DNA from: Flavobacteriaceae bacterium UBA7684
GTDB taxonomy: Bacteria > Bacteroidota > Bacteroidia > Flavobacteriales > Flavobacteriaceae
Direction of reading: 5' to 3'
Assembly: GCA_002482885.1 (NCBI GenBank)
Contig: DLGW01000016.1
Coordinates: forward strand, 321,111 to 385,110
DNA length: 64,000 bases
Shown: positions 7,499 through 16,465 of the stretch, piece after piece
How positions within the stretch are numbered: the first letter of the stretch is position 1
Layout of the letters: every line of letters starts with the position of its first letter
Notes under the pieces: generated by a model
Databases searched by the model: none
Seen by the model: only the letters and a program-made list of their open reading frames with translations
What the model was told of the DNA's origin: nothing
Made by a program: the position numbers and the translations under genes

Positions 7499-9028
7499 AT
7501 GCAACACAATGTTTTAATTTTAGATTTTGGTTCTCAGTACACCCAGTTAATTGCTCGTAAAGTACGTGAACTGAATATATTTTGTGAGATTTTCCCATAT
7601 AACAATCCTCCAAAGGATTTGTCTTCATATAAAGCGGTGATTTTATCAGGAAGTCCGTTTTCGGTTCGTGCCGAAGATGCACCACATCCTGATTTATCTG
7701 AAATACGTGGTAAATTACCCTTATTAGCTGTTTGTTATGGTGCACAATATTTGGCGCATTTTAATGGCGGGGAAGTAGCGCCGTCAAATATTCGTGAATA
7801 TGGTCGTGCACATTTAACTTATATCAAAGAAGGGGAATTATTTTTTGAAGGAGTTTCTCAAGGAAGTCAAGTTTGGATGAGCCATTCCGATACCATTAAA
7901 GCATTGCCAACAAACGGCGTGCGTTTGGCCAGTACTTCAGATGTGCAAAATGCGGCTTATAAAATTGAAGGCGAAACTACTTATGCTATTCAATACCATC
8001 CAGAGGTGTATCATTCTACCGATGGTAAACAAATGTTAGAAAACTTTTTAGTGAAGATTGCCCACGTGCCACAAAATTTTACGCCAAATTCATTTGTAGA
8101 AGAAATTGTAGCCGAGTTGCAAGAAAAGATAAAAGACGATAAAGTTGTTTTAGGATTATCTGGCGGAGTAGATTCTACCGTTGCAGCCGTTTTATTACAC
8201 AAAGCAATTGGCAAAAACCTATATTGTATTTTTGTAAACAACGGTTTGTTGCGTAAAAATGAATTTCAAAGCGTTTTAGATCAATATGAAGGTATGGGCT
8301 TAAACGTGAAAGGAGTAGATGCTTCACAACGTTTTTATGATGCCTTAGCAGGTGTTGAAGATCCCGAGAAAAAAAGAAAAGCCATCGGTAATGCTTTTAT
8401 CGAAGTTTTTGATGCAGAATCTCATCTTATTGAAGATGTTACTTGGTTGGCTCAAGGAACTATTTATCCTGATGTTATCGAATCAATTTCGGTTAAAGGC
8501 CCATCGGCAACGATCAAGTCGCACCATAACGTAGGCGGATTACCTGATTACATGAAGTTAAAAGTGGTTGAACCTTTACGCATGTTATTTAAAGATGAGG
8601 TTCGTCGCGTAGGGGCAAGTTTGGGTATTGATTCTGAATTATTAGGAAGACATCCGTTCCCAGGACCAGGATTATCCATCAGAATTTTAGGTGATATAAC
8701 TTTAGAAAAAGTTCGTATATTGCAAGAAGTTGATGCTATTTTTATTGAAGGATTAAAGACTTGGGGATTGTACGATAAGGTATGGCAAGCAGGTGCGATT
8801 TTACTTCCAGTAAACAGTGTAGGAGTCATGGGGGATGAGCGTACTTACGAAAAAGTAGTAGCCTTAAGAGCGGTAGAATCTACTGACGGAATGACTGCTG
8901 ATTGGGTGCATTTGCCGTATGATTTTTTACAGAAAATATCCAACGAAATCATTAATAAAGTGAAAGGGGTTAACCGAGTGGTGTATGACATCAGTTCTAA
9001 ACCGCCTGCCACTATAGAATGGGAATAA
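7499..9028 (+). CDS. guaA: GMP synthase (glutamine-hydrolysing)
   Basis: 509 residues. It converts XMP to GMP with ATP and glutamine in purine synthesis. The class I amidotransferase domain (1-190) has catalytic C79 in LLAVCYGAQ and H167/E169 in YHPEV. The ATP-pyrophosphatase domain has the PP-loop SGGVDS at 221-226. The C-terminal dimerisation domain follows, with GRHPFPGPGL and the ending SKPPATIEWE usual for the family. I chose the ATG at 7499 (MQHNVLILDFGSQ) because the -7 box lies at 7458-7465 and the extra N-terminal residues of a longer frame are not family-like. It heads the plus-strand run guaA, LysM protein, pyrG, yidC. Confidence 0.97.
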   Translation: MQHNVLILDFGSQYTQLIARKVRELNIFCEIFPYNNPPKDLSSYKAVILSGSPFSVRAEDAPHPDLSEIRGKLPLLAVCYGAQYLAHFNGGEVAPSNIREYGRAHLTYIKEGELFFEGVSQGSQVWMSHSDTIKALPTNGVRLASTSDVQNAAYKIEGETTYAIQYHPEVYHSTDGKQMLENFLVKIAHVPQNFTPNSFVEEIVAELQEKIKDDKVVLGLSGGVDSTVAAVLLHKAIGKNLYCIFVNNGLLRKNEFQSVLDQYEGMGLNVKGVDASQRFYDALAGVEDPEKKRKAIGNAFIEVFDAESHLIEDVTWLAQGTIYPDVIESISVKGPSATIKSHHNVGGLPDYMKLKVVEPLRMLFKDEVRRVGASLGIDSELLGRHPFPGPGLSIRILGDITLEKVRILQEVDAIFIEGLKTWGLYDKVWQAGAILLPVNSVGVMGDERTYEKVVALRAVESTDGMTADWVHLPYDFLQKISNEIINKVKGVNRVVYDISSKPPATIEWE

Positions 9029-9075
9029 AATAAAAACAAACGATACAACTTACTAAACTCAAAACTGTTGCAGAT

Positions 9076-10866
9076 ATGATTCGCTTACGTGTACTTACTT
9101 TGTTTTTCTTGCTGGTTAATTTTTATAATGTTTTTTCGATGCAAGCATCAGATTACATTAAACATAAAGTAGAAAAAGGACAAACAATTTACGCGATAGG
9201 TAGGCTTTATGAGGTTTCTCCTTCAGAAATCCTAAAGTTAAATCCTGATGCTCAAAATGGTGTTGAAATAGGTCAAATTGTGTTGGTGCCTAATGCTGGG
9301 AAAACTCTTGTAGCAAAAACAATTGTACCTGCGGCATTAACTCCTGCTCCTGCTCCTGCTGTGAAAACTCCCGTGACTTCTGTGGCAAAAACACATACGG
9401 TAGCTCCCAAAGAAACTTTGTATGGTTTGTCTAAACAATACGGAGTAACTATAGAACAGTTAAATGCCGCTAATCCAGAATTGGTTCAGGGTTTAAAAAT
9501 AGGACAAGTTTTAAATATCCCTTCGGGTTCGTCTGTAGCTATTAAGCCCATCGAAAAAGCAAATACTTCTGCCTCGGTTAAGGTTGTTCCAGAACCAGCT
9601 CCTGTAGTCCAAAAAACAGCTCCCGTTCCAGCGGTAGTTAAAACCCCAGTGGTACAAAATCCTAATCAAGTAAGTTACGAGCAAGTAGTTCCTACCGAGG
9701 TTTCTTCGGAAATTGGTTTGAACGATCCTTCAAAATTGTATGATAGAATCATCAATAAGCCAGTTCAGAATGATTTGTTAAAGTCTGCCAACAAAGAGAT
9801 TAAAAAAGAGTTGGTGCTTTTATTGCCTTTTAATTTAACCAAGATACAATCTGACACTGTTAATAATTTAAAATCGCATTTGAATAAAGACAGGTTCTTA
9901 AACATGACTTTGGATTTTTATTCAGGAGCTTTAACTGCAATTGATTCTGCAGGTAAACTAGGTTTAAAAGTGCATGTGCGTATTTTGGATTCCGAAGAAT
10001 CACAAAGTAATGCCAATATGGCTAAAGTAATTGGTAGTCATGATTTTTCTAAAGTACACGGAGTTATTGGACCATTCCGACAAGCAAATATTGAAATGGT
10101 TGCCGAAGCTTTAGCTAAATACAATATTCCTATTATTTCTCCGCTGTCTAAAGAGTCGGCTAAATTAGGATATGCTAATTTGTATAATTCTATTCCTCCA
10201 TCTGAAATTTTAAAGAAAGCAGTGATTAATTACATCAAGTCACAAGATGGAAATGTAATTGCCGTAGTGGATGCTAAAAAAGTGAGTTCAAAACAGTACC
10301 TGTCGACTAACTTTGGCGGAATTAAATTTGCAACCGTTGACGATGCCAATAAATTGAATGTTCAATCGTTAAAAGATTTGTTGGTTGCGGGTAAAATGAA
10401 TTATGTTTTTCTAGAAACAGAAAGAGCCGGATTAATCTTATCTACTATTAATACGCTTACAGATGAATCTTTAAAAGACTACCAAATTAACTTAGCAACA
10501 ACCGATAGAAATCTGTCTTTTGATCACGAGGAAATTCCATTAAGCAAGTTAGTTAAGTTGCAATTGCATTACCCTTCTATTACTAAGGAAAGTTCCGCTC
10601 AAAATACCAGTAAGTTTTCTAAAAGATATAAAAAGGAAAATTCTTTTTTTCCAAACCAATATGCTATTCGTGGTTTTGATTTAACTTTTGATGCCATTTT
10701 AAGATTGGCTCAAGATATTCCTTTTGAACAAACCGTAGAAAAATACGCTACGGAATACCATGAAAATCGTTTCAGTTATGATAAAGATTTAAAAGGAGGA
10801 TATTTTAATCGTGGAGTTTTTGTGTTGCGTTATAACGAAGATTACACCATTAAGGAACTGAAATAA
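9076..10866 (+). CDS. LysM-domain protein with periplasmic-binding (type 1) fold
   Basis: 596 residues. A signal peptide (about 1-23, FFLLVNFYNVFSMQA) precedes two LysM peptidoglycan-binding domains. The first (about 27-73) begins HKVEKGQTIYAIGRLY and the second (about 106-150) begins HTVAPKETLYGLSKQY. A Pro/Ala/Val-rich linker (about 150-215) leads to a C-terminal region (about 245-590) resembling the branched-chain amino-acid type periplasmic binding fold, with VIGPFRQANIEMVAEAL and NIPIISPLSKES. It is probably tethered to peptidoglycan in the periplasm. A ligand cannot be named and no ABC-transporter genes adjoin it. It starts 47 bp after guaA and precedes pyrG. Confidence 0.85.
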   Translation: MIRLRVLTLFFLLVNFYNVFSMQASDYIKHKVEKGQTIYAIGRLYEVSPSEILKLNPDAQNGVEIGQIVLVPNAGKTLVAKTIVPAALTPAPAPAVKTPVTSVAKTHTVAPKETLYGLSKQYGVTIEQLNAANPELVQGLKIGQVLNIPSGSSVAIKPIEKANTSASVKVVPEPAPVVQKTAPVPAVVKTPVVQNPNQVSYEQVVPTEVSSEIGLNDPSKLYDRIINKPVQNDLLKSANKEIKKELVLLLPFNLTKIQSDTVNNLKSHLNKDRFLNMTLDFYSGALTAIDSAGKLGLKVHVRILDSEESQSNANMAKVIGSHDFSKVHGVIGPFRQANIEMVAEALAKYNIPIISPLSKESAKLGYANLYNSIPPSEILKKAVINYIKSQDGNVIAVVDAKKVSSKQYLSTNFGGIKFATVDDANKLNVQSLKDLLVAGKMNYVFLETERAGLILSTINTLTDESLKDYQINLATTDRNLSFDHEEIPLSKLVKLQLHYPSITKESSAQNTSKFSKRYKKENSFFPNQYAIRGFDLTFDAILRLAQDIPFEQTVEKYATEYHENRFSYDKDLKGGYFNRGVFVLRYNEDYTIKELK

Positions 10867-10935
10867 CTCAAAATTTAGGTCTTAAAAATATCTGGCTTGT
10901 TGCATTTATCGTAACGGGTTTGTAATTATTATTTG

Positions 10936-10943
10936 TACTTTTG
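10936..10943 (+). promoter_or_regulatory. -7 box of the pyrG promoter
   Basis: TACTTTTG followed by C matches TAnnTTTG exactly and lies 33 bp before the pyrG ATG. A TTTG occurs 13 bp upstream (10919-10922), which is closer than the usual -33 spacing, so only the -7 element is called. Confidence 0.6.
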
Positions 10944-10976
10944 CAAGCGATTAAGAATATTTAAGCAAGAGTACTA

Positions 10977-12590
10977 ATGAATCAAACCAAATATGTTTTT
11001 GTAACAGGAGGAGTTACTTCTTCTTTAGGAAAAGGAATTATTGCCGCTTCTTTGGCAAAGTTGTTACAAGCCAGAGGTTACCGAACTACCATACAAAAAC
11101 TAGATCCTTATATCAATGTAGATCCAGGAACGTTAAATCCTTACGAACATGGGGAATGTTATGTTACTGACGATGGGGCCGAAACGGATTTGGATTTAGG
11201 GCACTACGAAAGATTTTTAAATGTACCTACTTCGCAAGCGAATAATGTAACCACAGGACGTATTTATTTATCTGTAATAGAAAAGGAGCGTCGTGGTGAA
11301 TTTTTAGGAAAAACCGTTCAGGTGGTTCCTCATATCACCAATGAAATTAAACAACGCATACAGTTGTTAGGCAATACAGGAGAGTTTGATATTGTAATTA
11401 CAGAAATAGGAGGTACTGTAGGGGATATTGAATCGTTACCTTACATAGAATCCGTTCGTCAATTACTTTGGGAATTAGGTGATGGCAATGCGATTGTAAT
11501 CCATTTAACCTTGGTTCCTTATTTAGCCGCTGCTAAAGAATTAAAAACCAAACCTACACAGCACTCTGTAAAAACTTTAATGGAAAGCGGAATTAAAGCC
11601 GATATTTTGGTTTGTAGAACAGAACATCATTTATCCGATGAATTGCGTCAGAAATTGGCGTTATTCTGCAACGTTAAAAAGGAAGCGGTAATCCAGTCCA
11701 TTGATGCCAAAACCATTTACGATGTACCTAATCTGATGTTAGCAGAAGGTTTGGATAGAGTGGCTTTAAAAAAATTAGACTTACCCGAAAAATCCATTCC
11801 AAACTTACAAGAATGGAATGACTTTTTACAGCGTTTAAAAAATCCAAAATCGGTAATTAATGTTGGATTGGTAGGTAAATATGTAGAATTGCAAGATTCT
11901 TATAAATCTATATTAGAAGCCTTTATACATGCAGGTGCCGCTAACGAAGTAAAAGTAAATGTAGTAAGTGTGCATTCAGAATACGTTAATCCAGATAATG
12001 TAGCCGACAAACTCAGTGGTTTAGACGCTTTATTAGTGGCTCCAGGTTTTGGGGGTCGTGGTATTGACGGGAAAATAGATGCTGTAAAATTTGCCCGTGA
12101 AAATAACATACCGTTCTTAGGTATTTGTTTAGGAATGCAAATCGCAGTAATAGAGTTTGCCAGAAATGTATTGGGTTGGAAAGACGCCAATTCTACCGAA
12201 ATGAATGAGCAAACAGCTTATCCAGTGATTAACATCATGGAGAACCAAAAAAATGTTACCGACAAAGGAGGAACCATGAGGTTAGGTGCTTGGAAATGTA
12301 GTATTAAACCTAAATCGGTAGCTTACGATATCTACGAAAAAGAAGAAATCATGGAGCGTCACCGCCACCGTTATGAGTTCAATGGAATTTATTTAGAAGC
12401 CTTTGAAAAAGCGGGATTAACCGCTTCGGGACTTAATCCTGATACAGGGTTGGTAGAAATTGTAGAAATCAAAAATCATCCGTTTTTTGTGGGCGTACAA
12501 TTCCATCCAGAATACAAAAGCACGGTGTTAAATCCACATCCGTTATTTGTGAAATTTATTGCTGCAATCGTTAAGAACAAACAAAAATAA
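10977..12590 (+). CDS. pyrG: CTP synthase
   Basis: 537 residues, full length. It aminates UTP to CTP using ATP and glutamine. The synthetase domain starts with YVFVTGGVTSSLGKGI (P-loop around 11-21), followed by the UTP/Mg site region LDPYINVDPGT and EIGGTVGDIES. The C-terminal class I glutamine amidotransferase domain has C384 in FLGICLGMQ and H510/E512 in VQFHPEY. The start at 10977 agrees with family N-termini and lies 33 bp after a -7 box. The yidC coding start lies 19 bp beyond its stop, so the two are likely transcribed together. Confidence 0.98.
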   Translation: MNQTKYVFVTGGVTSSLGKGIIAASLAKLLQARGYRTTIQKLDPYINVDPGTLNPYEHGECYVTDDGAETDLDLGHYERFLNVPTSQANNVTTGRIYLSVIEKERRGEFLGKTVQVVPHITNEIKQRIQLLGNTGEFDIVITEIGGTVGDIESLPYIESVRQLLWELGDGNAIVIHLTLVPYLAAAKELKTKPTQHSVKTLMESGIKADILVCRTEHHLSDELRQKLALFCNVKKEAVIQSIDAKTIYDVPNLMLAEGLDRVALKKLDLPEKSIPNLQEWNDFLQRLKNPKSVINVGLVGKYVELQDSYKSILEAFIHAGAANEVKVNVVSVHSEYVNPDNVADKLSGLDALLVAPGFGGRGIDGKIDAVKFARENNIPFLGICLGMQIAVIEFARNVLGWKDANSTEMNEQTAYPVINIMENQKNVTDKGGTMRLGAWKCSIKPKSVAYDIYEKEEIMERHRHRYEFNGIYLEAFEKAGLTASGLNPDTGLVEIVEIKNHPFFVGVQFHPEYKSTVLNPHPLFVKFIAAIVKNKQK

Positions 12591-12609
12591 GGCGTTTCGC
12601 CCTACATTC

Positions 12610-14475
12610 ATGGAAGAGAAAAAATTAGACAGTAATTCGATTATAGGTTTCGTACTTATTTTTATCATATTGGTTTGGGTGATGTATAACAATCAGCCCA
12701 CTCCCGAAGAATTAAAAGAAAAACAAAAGCAAGAATCTGTAGTTTCAGAAAAAGCTAAAACAGTAGTTTCTGCCGATACTTTAGTGACTCCTGTTCAAGA
12801 TTCCTTGTCTTTAGCTAAAGCTCAGGCTTCTTTGGGTATTTTTGCAGGTTCAGCTATTGCAGATGCAAAAGGAGAAACGGTTTTAGAAAATGAAGTTTTA
12901 AAATTGATTATTTCTAACAAAGGAGGCTATATTAAGTATGCCGAGATTAAAGGATTTAAACAATATGGCGCCGATGGTGCGGTTGTTCAGTTGATTAAAG
13001 ATAACAATGCTAAGTTAAATATTGAGCTCAAAACCAAAGACCAAAAAGTATTACAAACACAAGATTTGGTTTTTCAGCCTACCTTAACTAAGCAGAATAA
13101 CAATCAAGTTTTAAGTTTAAAATTAAACGCAGGTCAAGGACAATATTTAGAATATAATTATGTGCTAAAACCCAACGAATATATGTTGGATTTTGCGGTT
13201 CGTACCCAAGGTTTGCAAACGGTTTTAGACACTTCTAAATCTTTGTCGTTGGATTGGCAATTAACAGCATTTCGAAACGAAAAAAGTGTTTCTTACGAAA
13301 ACAGATATACCGAATTAATTTTTGAATATGCCGACGGAAAAGACGACTATTTAAATCAAAAAGAATTAGCCGAAGACGAGGCAGAAAAAGTAACTTATGT
13401 AGCTTTTAAACAACATTTTTTCACTTCGATTTTATTAACAGAAACTCCTTTTGAAAAAGTAAAGTTCACATCCGAAAATCTAGTTAAAAACGAGGAAGTT
13501 GATACCATTCAAACCAAACGTTTTAAGGCAGTTATGCCATTGGCTTTTAAGAATGGCGAGGTAAATTATAATATGAATTGGTATTATGGACCTTCGGACT
13601 ATAAAATCTTAAATTCTTACAATAAAAATTTAGACGAAATCATTCCTTTAGGATGGGGAATATTCGGTTGGATTAACCGCTATTTATTTATTCCTATTTA
13701 TGATTTCTTAAGCGGGTTTATTTCTCATGGAATTGCCATCATTTTATTCACGATTTTAATTAGGGTATTGATGTCACCAGTAACCTATAAATCGTATCTG
13801 TCGCAAGCCAAAATGAAGGTTTTAAAACCTGAAATGGCAGAGTTGAGCGAAAAGTTCAAAAAAGACCCAATGAAAAAACAACAAGAGGTCATGAAGTTGT
13901 ATACTAAGGCAGGAGTGAATCCTATGGCGGGTTGTTTGCCAGCATTAATGCAAATTCCTGTGTTTTATGCCTTGTTTCAGTTTTTTCCATCGGCGGTTTC
14001 TTTGCGTCAACAAGGGTTTTTATGGGCTACGGATTTGTCTAGTTATGATTCTGTTTTAGAATTGCCTTTTTACATTCCTTTATACGGAAACCACGTGAGT
14101 TTATTTCCGATATTGGCTTCAGTAGCTATTTTCTTTTATATGAAAATGACCACCGGAGACCAAGTGATGGCACAGCCCCAGCAAGAAGGGATGCCCGACA
14201 TGGCTGCTATCATGAAAATCATGATTTACATATCGCCGATTATGATGTTATTCTTCTTTAATAACTATGCTTCAGGATTAAGTTTGTATTACTTTATTTC
14301 GAATACCATTACTATTGGAATCATGTTTGTTATAAAGAATTACATTATTGACGAAGCTAAAATTCATGCTCAAATTCAAGAAAACAAAGCCAAGCCTAAG
14401 CCACAAGGACGTTTTCAAAAGAAAATGCAAGAATTAATGGAAGACGCCGAACGTCAAAAAAACAATAAAAAATAA
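12610..14475 (+). CDS. yidC: Membrane protein insertase YidC
   Basis: 621 residues from the ATG at 12610 (MEEKKLDSNSIIGF). This inner-membrane insertase/chaperone integrates proteins with or without SecYEG. It has an N-terminal transmembrane helix (about 11-29). A long periplasmic beta domain follows (about 60-350), as in Gram-negative homologues. The conserved C-terminal five-helix domain (about 370-590) includes the charged cytoplasmic hairpin YKSYLSQAKMKVLKPEM and NPMAGCLPALMQIPVF. The tail is rich in Lys and Gln. A longer frame from 12559 would overlap the end of pyrG and lacks family support, so 12610 is used. Confidence 0.96.
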   Translation: MEEKKLDSNSIIGFVLIFIILVWVMYNNQPTPEELKEKQKQESVVSEKAKTVVSADTLVTPVQDSLSLAKAQASLGIFAGSAIADAKGETVLENEVLKLIISNKGGYIKYAEIKGFKQYGADGAVVQLIKDNNAKLNIELKTKDQKVLQTQDLVFQPTLTKQNNNQVLSLKLNAGQGQYLEYNYVLKPNEYMLDFAVRTQGLQTVLDTSKSLSLDWQLTAFRNEKSVSYENRYTELIFEYADGKDDYLNQKELAEDEAEKVTYVAFKQHFFTSILLTETPFEKVKFTSENLVKNEEVDTIQTKRFKAVMPLAFKNGEVNYNMNWYYGPSDYKILNSYNKNLDEIIPLGWGIFGWINRYLFIPIYDFLSGFISHGIAIILFTILIRVLMSPVTYKSYLSQAKMKVLKPEMAELSEKFKKDPMKKQQEVMKLYTKAGVNPMAGCLPALMQIPVFYALFQFFPSAVSLRQQGFLWATDLSSYDSVLELPFYIPLYGNHVSLFPILASVAIFFYMKMTTGDQVMAQPQQEGMPDMAAIMKIMIYISPIMMLFFFNNYASGLSLYYFISNTITIGIMFVIKNYIIDEAKIHAQIQENKAKPKPQGRFQKKMQELMEDAERQKNNKK

Positions 14476-14512
14476 ATTTATTATTTTAGTGTACTTATTA
14501 AACAGATTAAAG

Positions 14513-15247
14513 ATGAATAGAATTTGGGTTCATTTTTTACTGCTTGTTTTTAGTATTTCGGGGGCTCTTTTCGCTCAAGATAATAGTGTGTTTAATCAAT
14601 TTGACGAGTCGGGTAAACGACATGGAAAATGGAAAGGCTATCACGAGTCCAAACGTTTGCGTTACGAAGGAGAATTTAGAAACGGAAAAGAAATCGGAAC
14701 CTTTAAATATTACGACGATCTTAAAAGTCAGCCTGTAATTGCCACTCGAGAATTTAAAGAAAATGAAGATGCTTGTTTTACGGTTTTTTATAGCGGTAAA
14801 TTCAAGGTTAGTGAAGGTATGGTTGTGAATAAAAAATATCACGGCGAATGGCGGTACTTTCATAAAGAATCTACGGTTTTAATGGCTTTAGAAAATTATG
14901 TAGACGGAAAATTAGAAGGCATCAGAAAAGTATATTATAAAGACGGCGTTTTAGCAGAAGAAACGCATTACAAAAAAGGTTTAAAAGAAGGGCCTTGTAA
15001 GTTATTTAATAACGGCGGAAAATTAATTGAAGACTCTAATTACTTAAATGGAGAGTTACATGGGGCTGCTAGTTTTTTCGACCAAAACGGATTAATTGCC
15101 TCTAAAGGGAATTATAAAAATGGAAAATCTGTAGGTATTTGGACTTACTACCAAAACGGTAAAAAAATAAAAGAAGTTTCTAAAAGCCCATCCAAAAAAA
15201 ATAGAACTAAAAAGAAACAAACTACAAACACAAAAGCAAAAAAGTGA
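14513..15247 (+). CDS. Secreted MORN-repeat protein (YwqK-like)
   Basis: 244 residues from the ATG at 14513. A signal peptide (about 1-22, FLLLVFSISGALFAQ) is followed by tandem MORN-like units. Examples are GKWKGYHESKRLRYEGEF, GKEIGTFKYY, DGKLEGIRKVYY, LKEGPCKLFNNGGK and GKSVGIWTYYQNG. The tail is Lys/Thr-rich. Such repeats form extended beta hairpins; annotation pipelines often call them YwqK-type antitoxins, but nothing here supports a toxin partner. An in-frame start at 14489 would break the signal peptide, so 14513 is preferred. The stop TGA overlaps the GTG start of mnmA in the tetranucleotide GTGA, suggesting translational coupling. The cellular role is unknown. Confidence 0.8.
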   Translation: MNRIWVHFLLLVFSISGALFAQDNSVFNQFDESGKRHGKWKGYHESKRLRYEGEFRNGKEIGTFKYYDDLKSQPVIATREFKENEDACFTVFYSGKFKVSEGMVVNKKYHGEWRYFHKESTVLMALENYVDGKLEGIRKVYYKDGVLAEETHYKKGLKEGPCKLFNNGGKLIEDSNYLNGELHGAASFFDQNGLIASKGNYKNGKSVGIWTYYQNGKKIKEVSKSPSKKNRTKKKQTTNTKAKK

Positions 15248-16434
15248 GTCGAGTAGTCGTTGGTTTATCTGGGGGGGTAGATTCTAGTGTTGCCGCTTAT
15301 TTACTTAAACAACAAGGTTACGAAGTAATTGGTTTGTTTATGAAGAATTGGCATGACGATTCCGTTACCATTTCCGATGAATGTCCGTGGTTAGAAGACA
15401 GCAACGATGCTTTATTAGTGGCCGAAAAATTAGGCATTCCTTTCCAGACCGTAGATTTAAGTGAGCAGTACAAAGAACGTATTGTAGATTATATGTTCAA
15501 TGAGTACGAACAGGGCAGAACACCCAATCCCGATGTGCTTTGTAATCGAGAAATTAAATTTGATGTTTTTATGAAGATTGCCCTAAGTTTAGGTGCAGAC
15601 TTTGTAGCTACGGGGCATTATTGCCGAAAAGGTATTTTAACTCAAAACGGAACTTCTACATATCAATTACTGGCGGGGTTAGATGACAATAAAGATCAAT
15701 CTTATTTTTTGTGTCAATTGTCTCAAGAACAATTATCCAAAGCGTTATTCCCTATTGGGGAATTAACCAAACCACAGGTGCGCGAAATTGCTACAGCTCA
15801 AGGCTTGATTACAGCTCAGAAAAAAGATTCCCAAGGTTTGTGTTTTATTGGAAAAGTTCGATTACCTGAATTCTTACAACAAAAATTACAACCCAAACAA
15901 GGGTTAATTATAGAAGTAGATTCAAACCATCCTGTTTATCACCAAGAATCACCTGTTTTTAATTCTATACAAGAACAATTAATTTACGAATCCAAACCTG
16001 TAAAATATAATATAGGTATGGGTAAGGTGATGGGTAAACACCAAGGGGCGCATTATTTTACGAATGGTCAGCGCAAAGGATTAAACGTAGGAGGAACCAA
16101 AGAGGCGTTATTTGTAATTGCCACCGATGTGCAAGAAAATGTAATTTATACTGGGCAAGGTCATGAGCATCCAGGTTTGTTCCGTAAAGCCTTATTCATA
16201 AAAAAAGAAGAAGTCCATTGGATTAGAACTGATTTACAACCCAACCTAAATCAATCTATTAAAGTATTAGTTAGAATAAGATATCGCCAATCTTTGCAAC
16301 AAGCTGAATTGTTTGTTCAAGAAGAAGGGGTTTATATTTTATTTGAAACTCCTCAATCAGCCATTACTCCAGGTCAATTTGCGGCTTGGTATGTTAAAGA
16401 TGAATTGATTGGGTCTGGAGTTATTGCGGAATAA
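15244..16434 (+). CDS. mnmA: tRNA 2-thiouridine(34) synthase MnmA
   Basis: 396 residues with a GTG start that overlaps the preceding stop. The enzyme thiolates U34 of tRNA-Lys, -Glu and -Gln using ATP and sulfur relayed from cysteine desulfurase. The PP-loop GLSGGVDSS (7-15), catalytic C100 in NPDVLCNREIKF and persulfide C200 in SQGLCFIGK are all present, followed by the C-terminal beta-barrel domain. Compared with typical members (about 360-380 residues) it is slightly long, with a modest insertion around residues 215-250. Expression is probably coupled to the MORN protein upstream. Confidence 0.96.
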   Translation: MSRVVVGLSGGVDSSVAAYLLKQQGYEVIGLFMKNWHDDSVTISDECPWLEDSNDALLVAEKLGIPFQTVDLSEQYKERIVDYMFNEYEQGRTPNPDVLCNREIKFDVFMKIALSLGADFVATGHYCRKGILTQNGTSTYQLLAGLDDNKDQSYFLCQLSQEQLSKALFPIGELTKPQVREIATAQGLITAQKKDSQGLCFIGKVRLPEFLQQKLQPKQGLIIEVDSNHPVYHQESPVFNSIQEQLIYESKPVKYNIGMGKVMGKHQGAHYFTNGQRKGLNVGGTKEALFVIATDVQENVIYTGQGHEHPGLFRKALFIKKEEVHWIRTDLQPNLNQSIKVLVRIRYRQSLQQAELFVQEEGVYILFETPQSAITPGQFAAWYVKDELIGSGVIAE

Positions 16435-16465
16435 CTTATATTAGTAAAAATTTTAAGGTTACGGG

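Noticed and set aside
14513..15247. Antitoxin of a toxin-antitoxin pair
   Set aside because: The YwqK-type label is only a domain-name artefact; the protein has a signal peptide and no toxin gene adjoins it.
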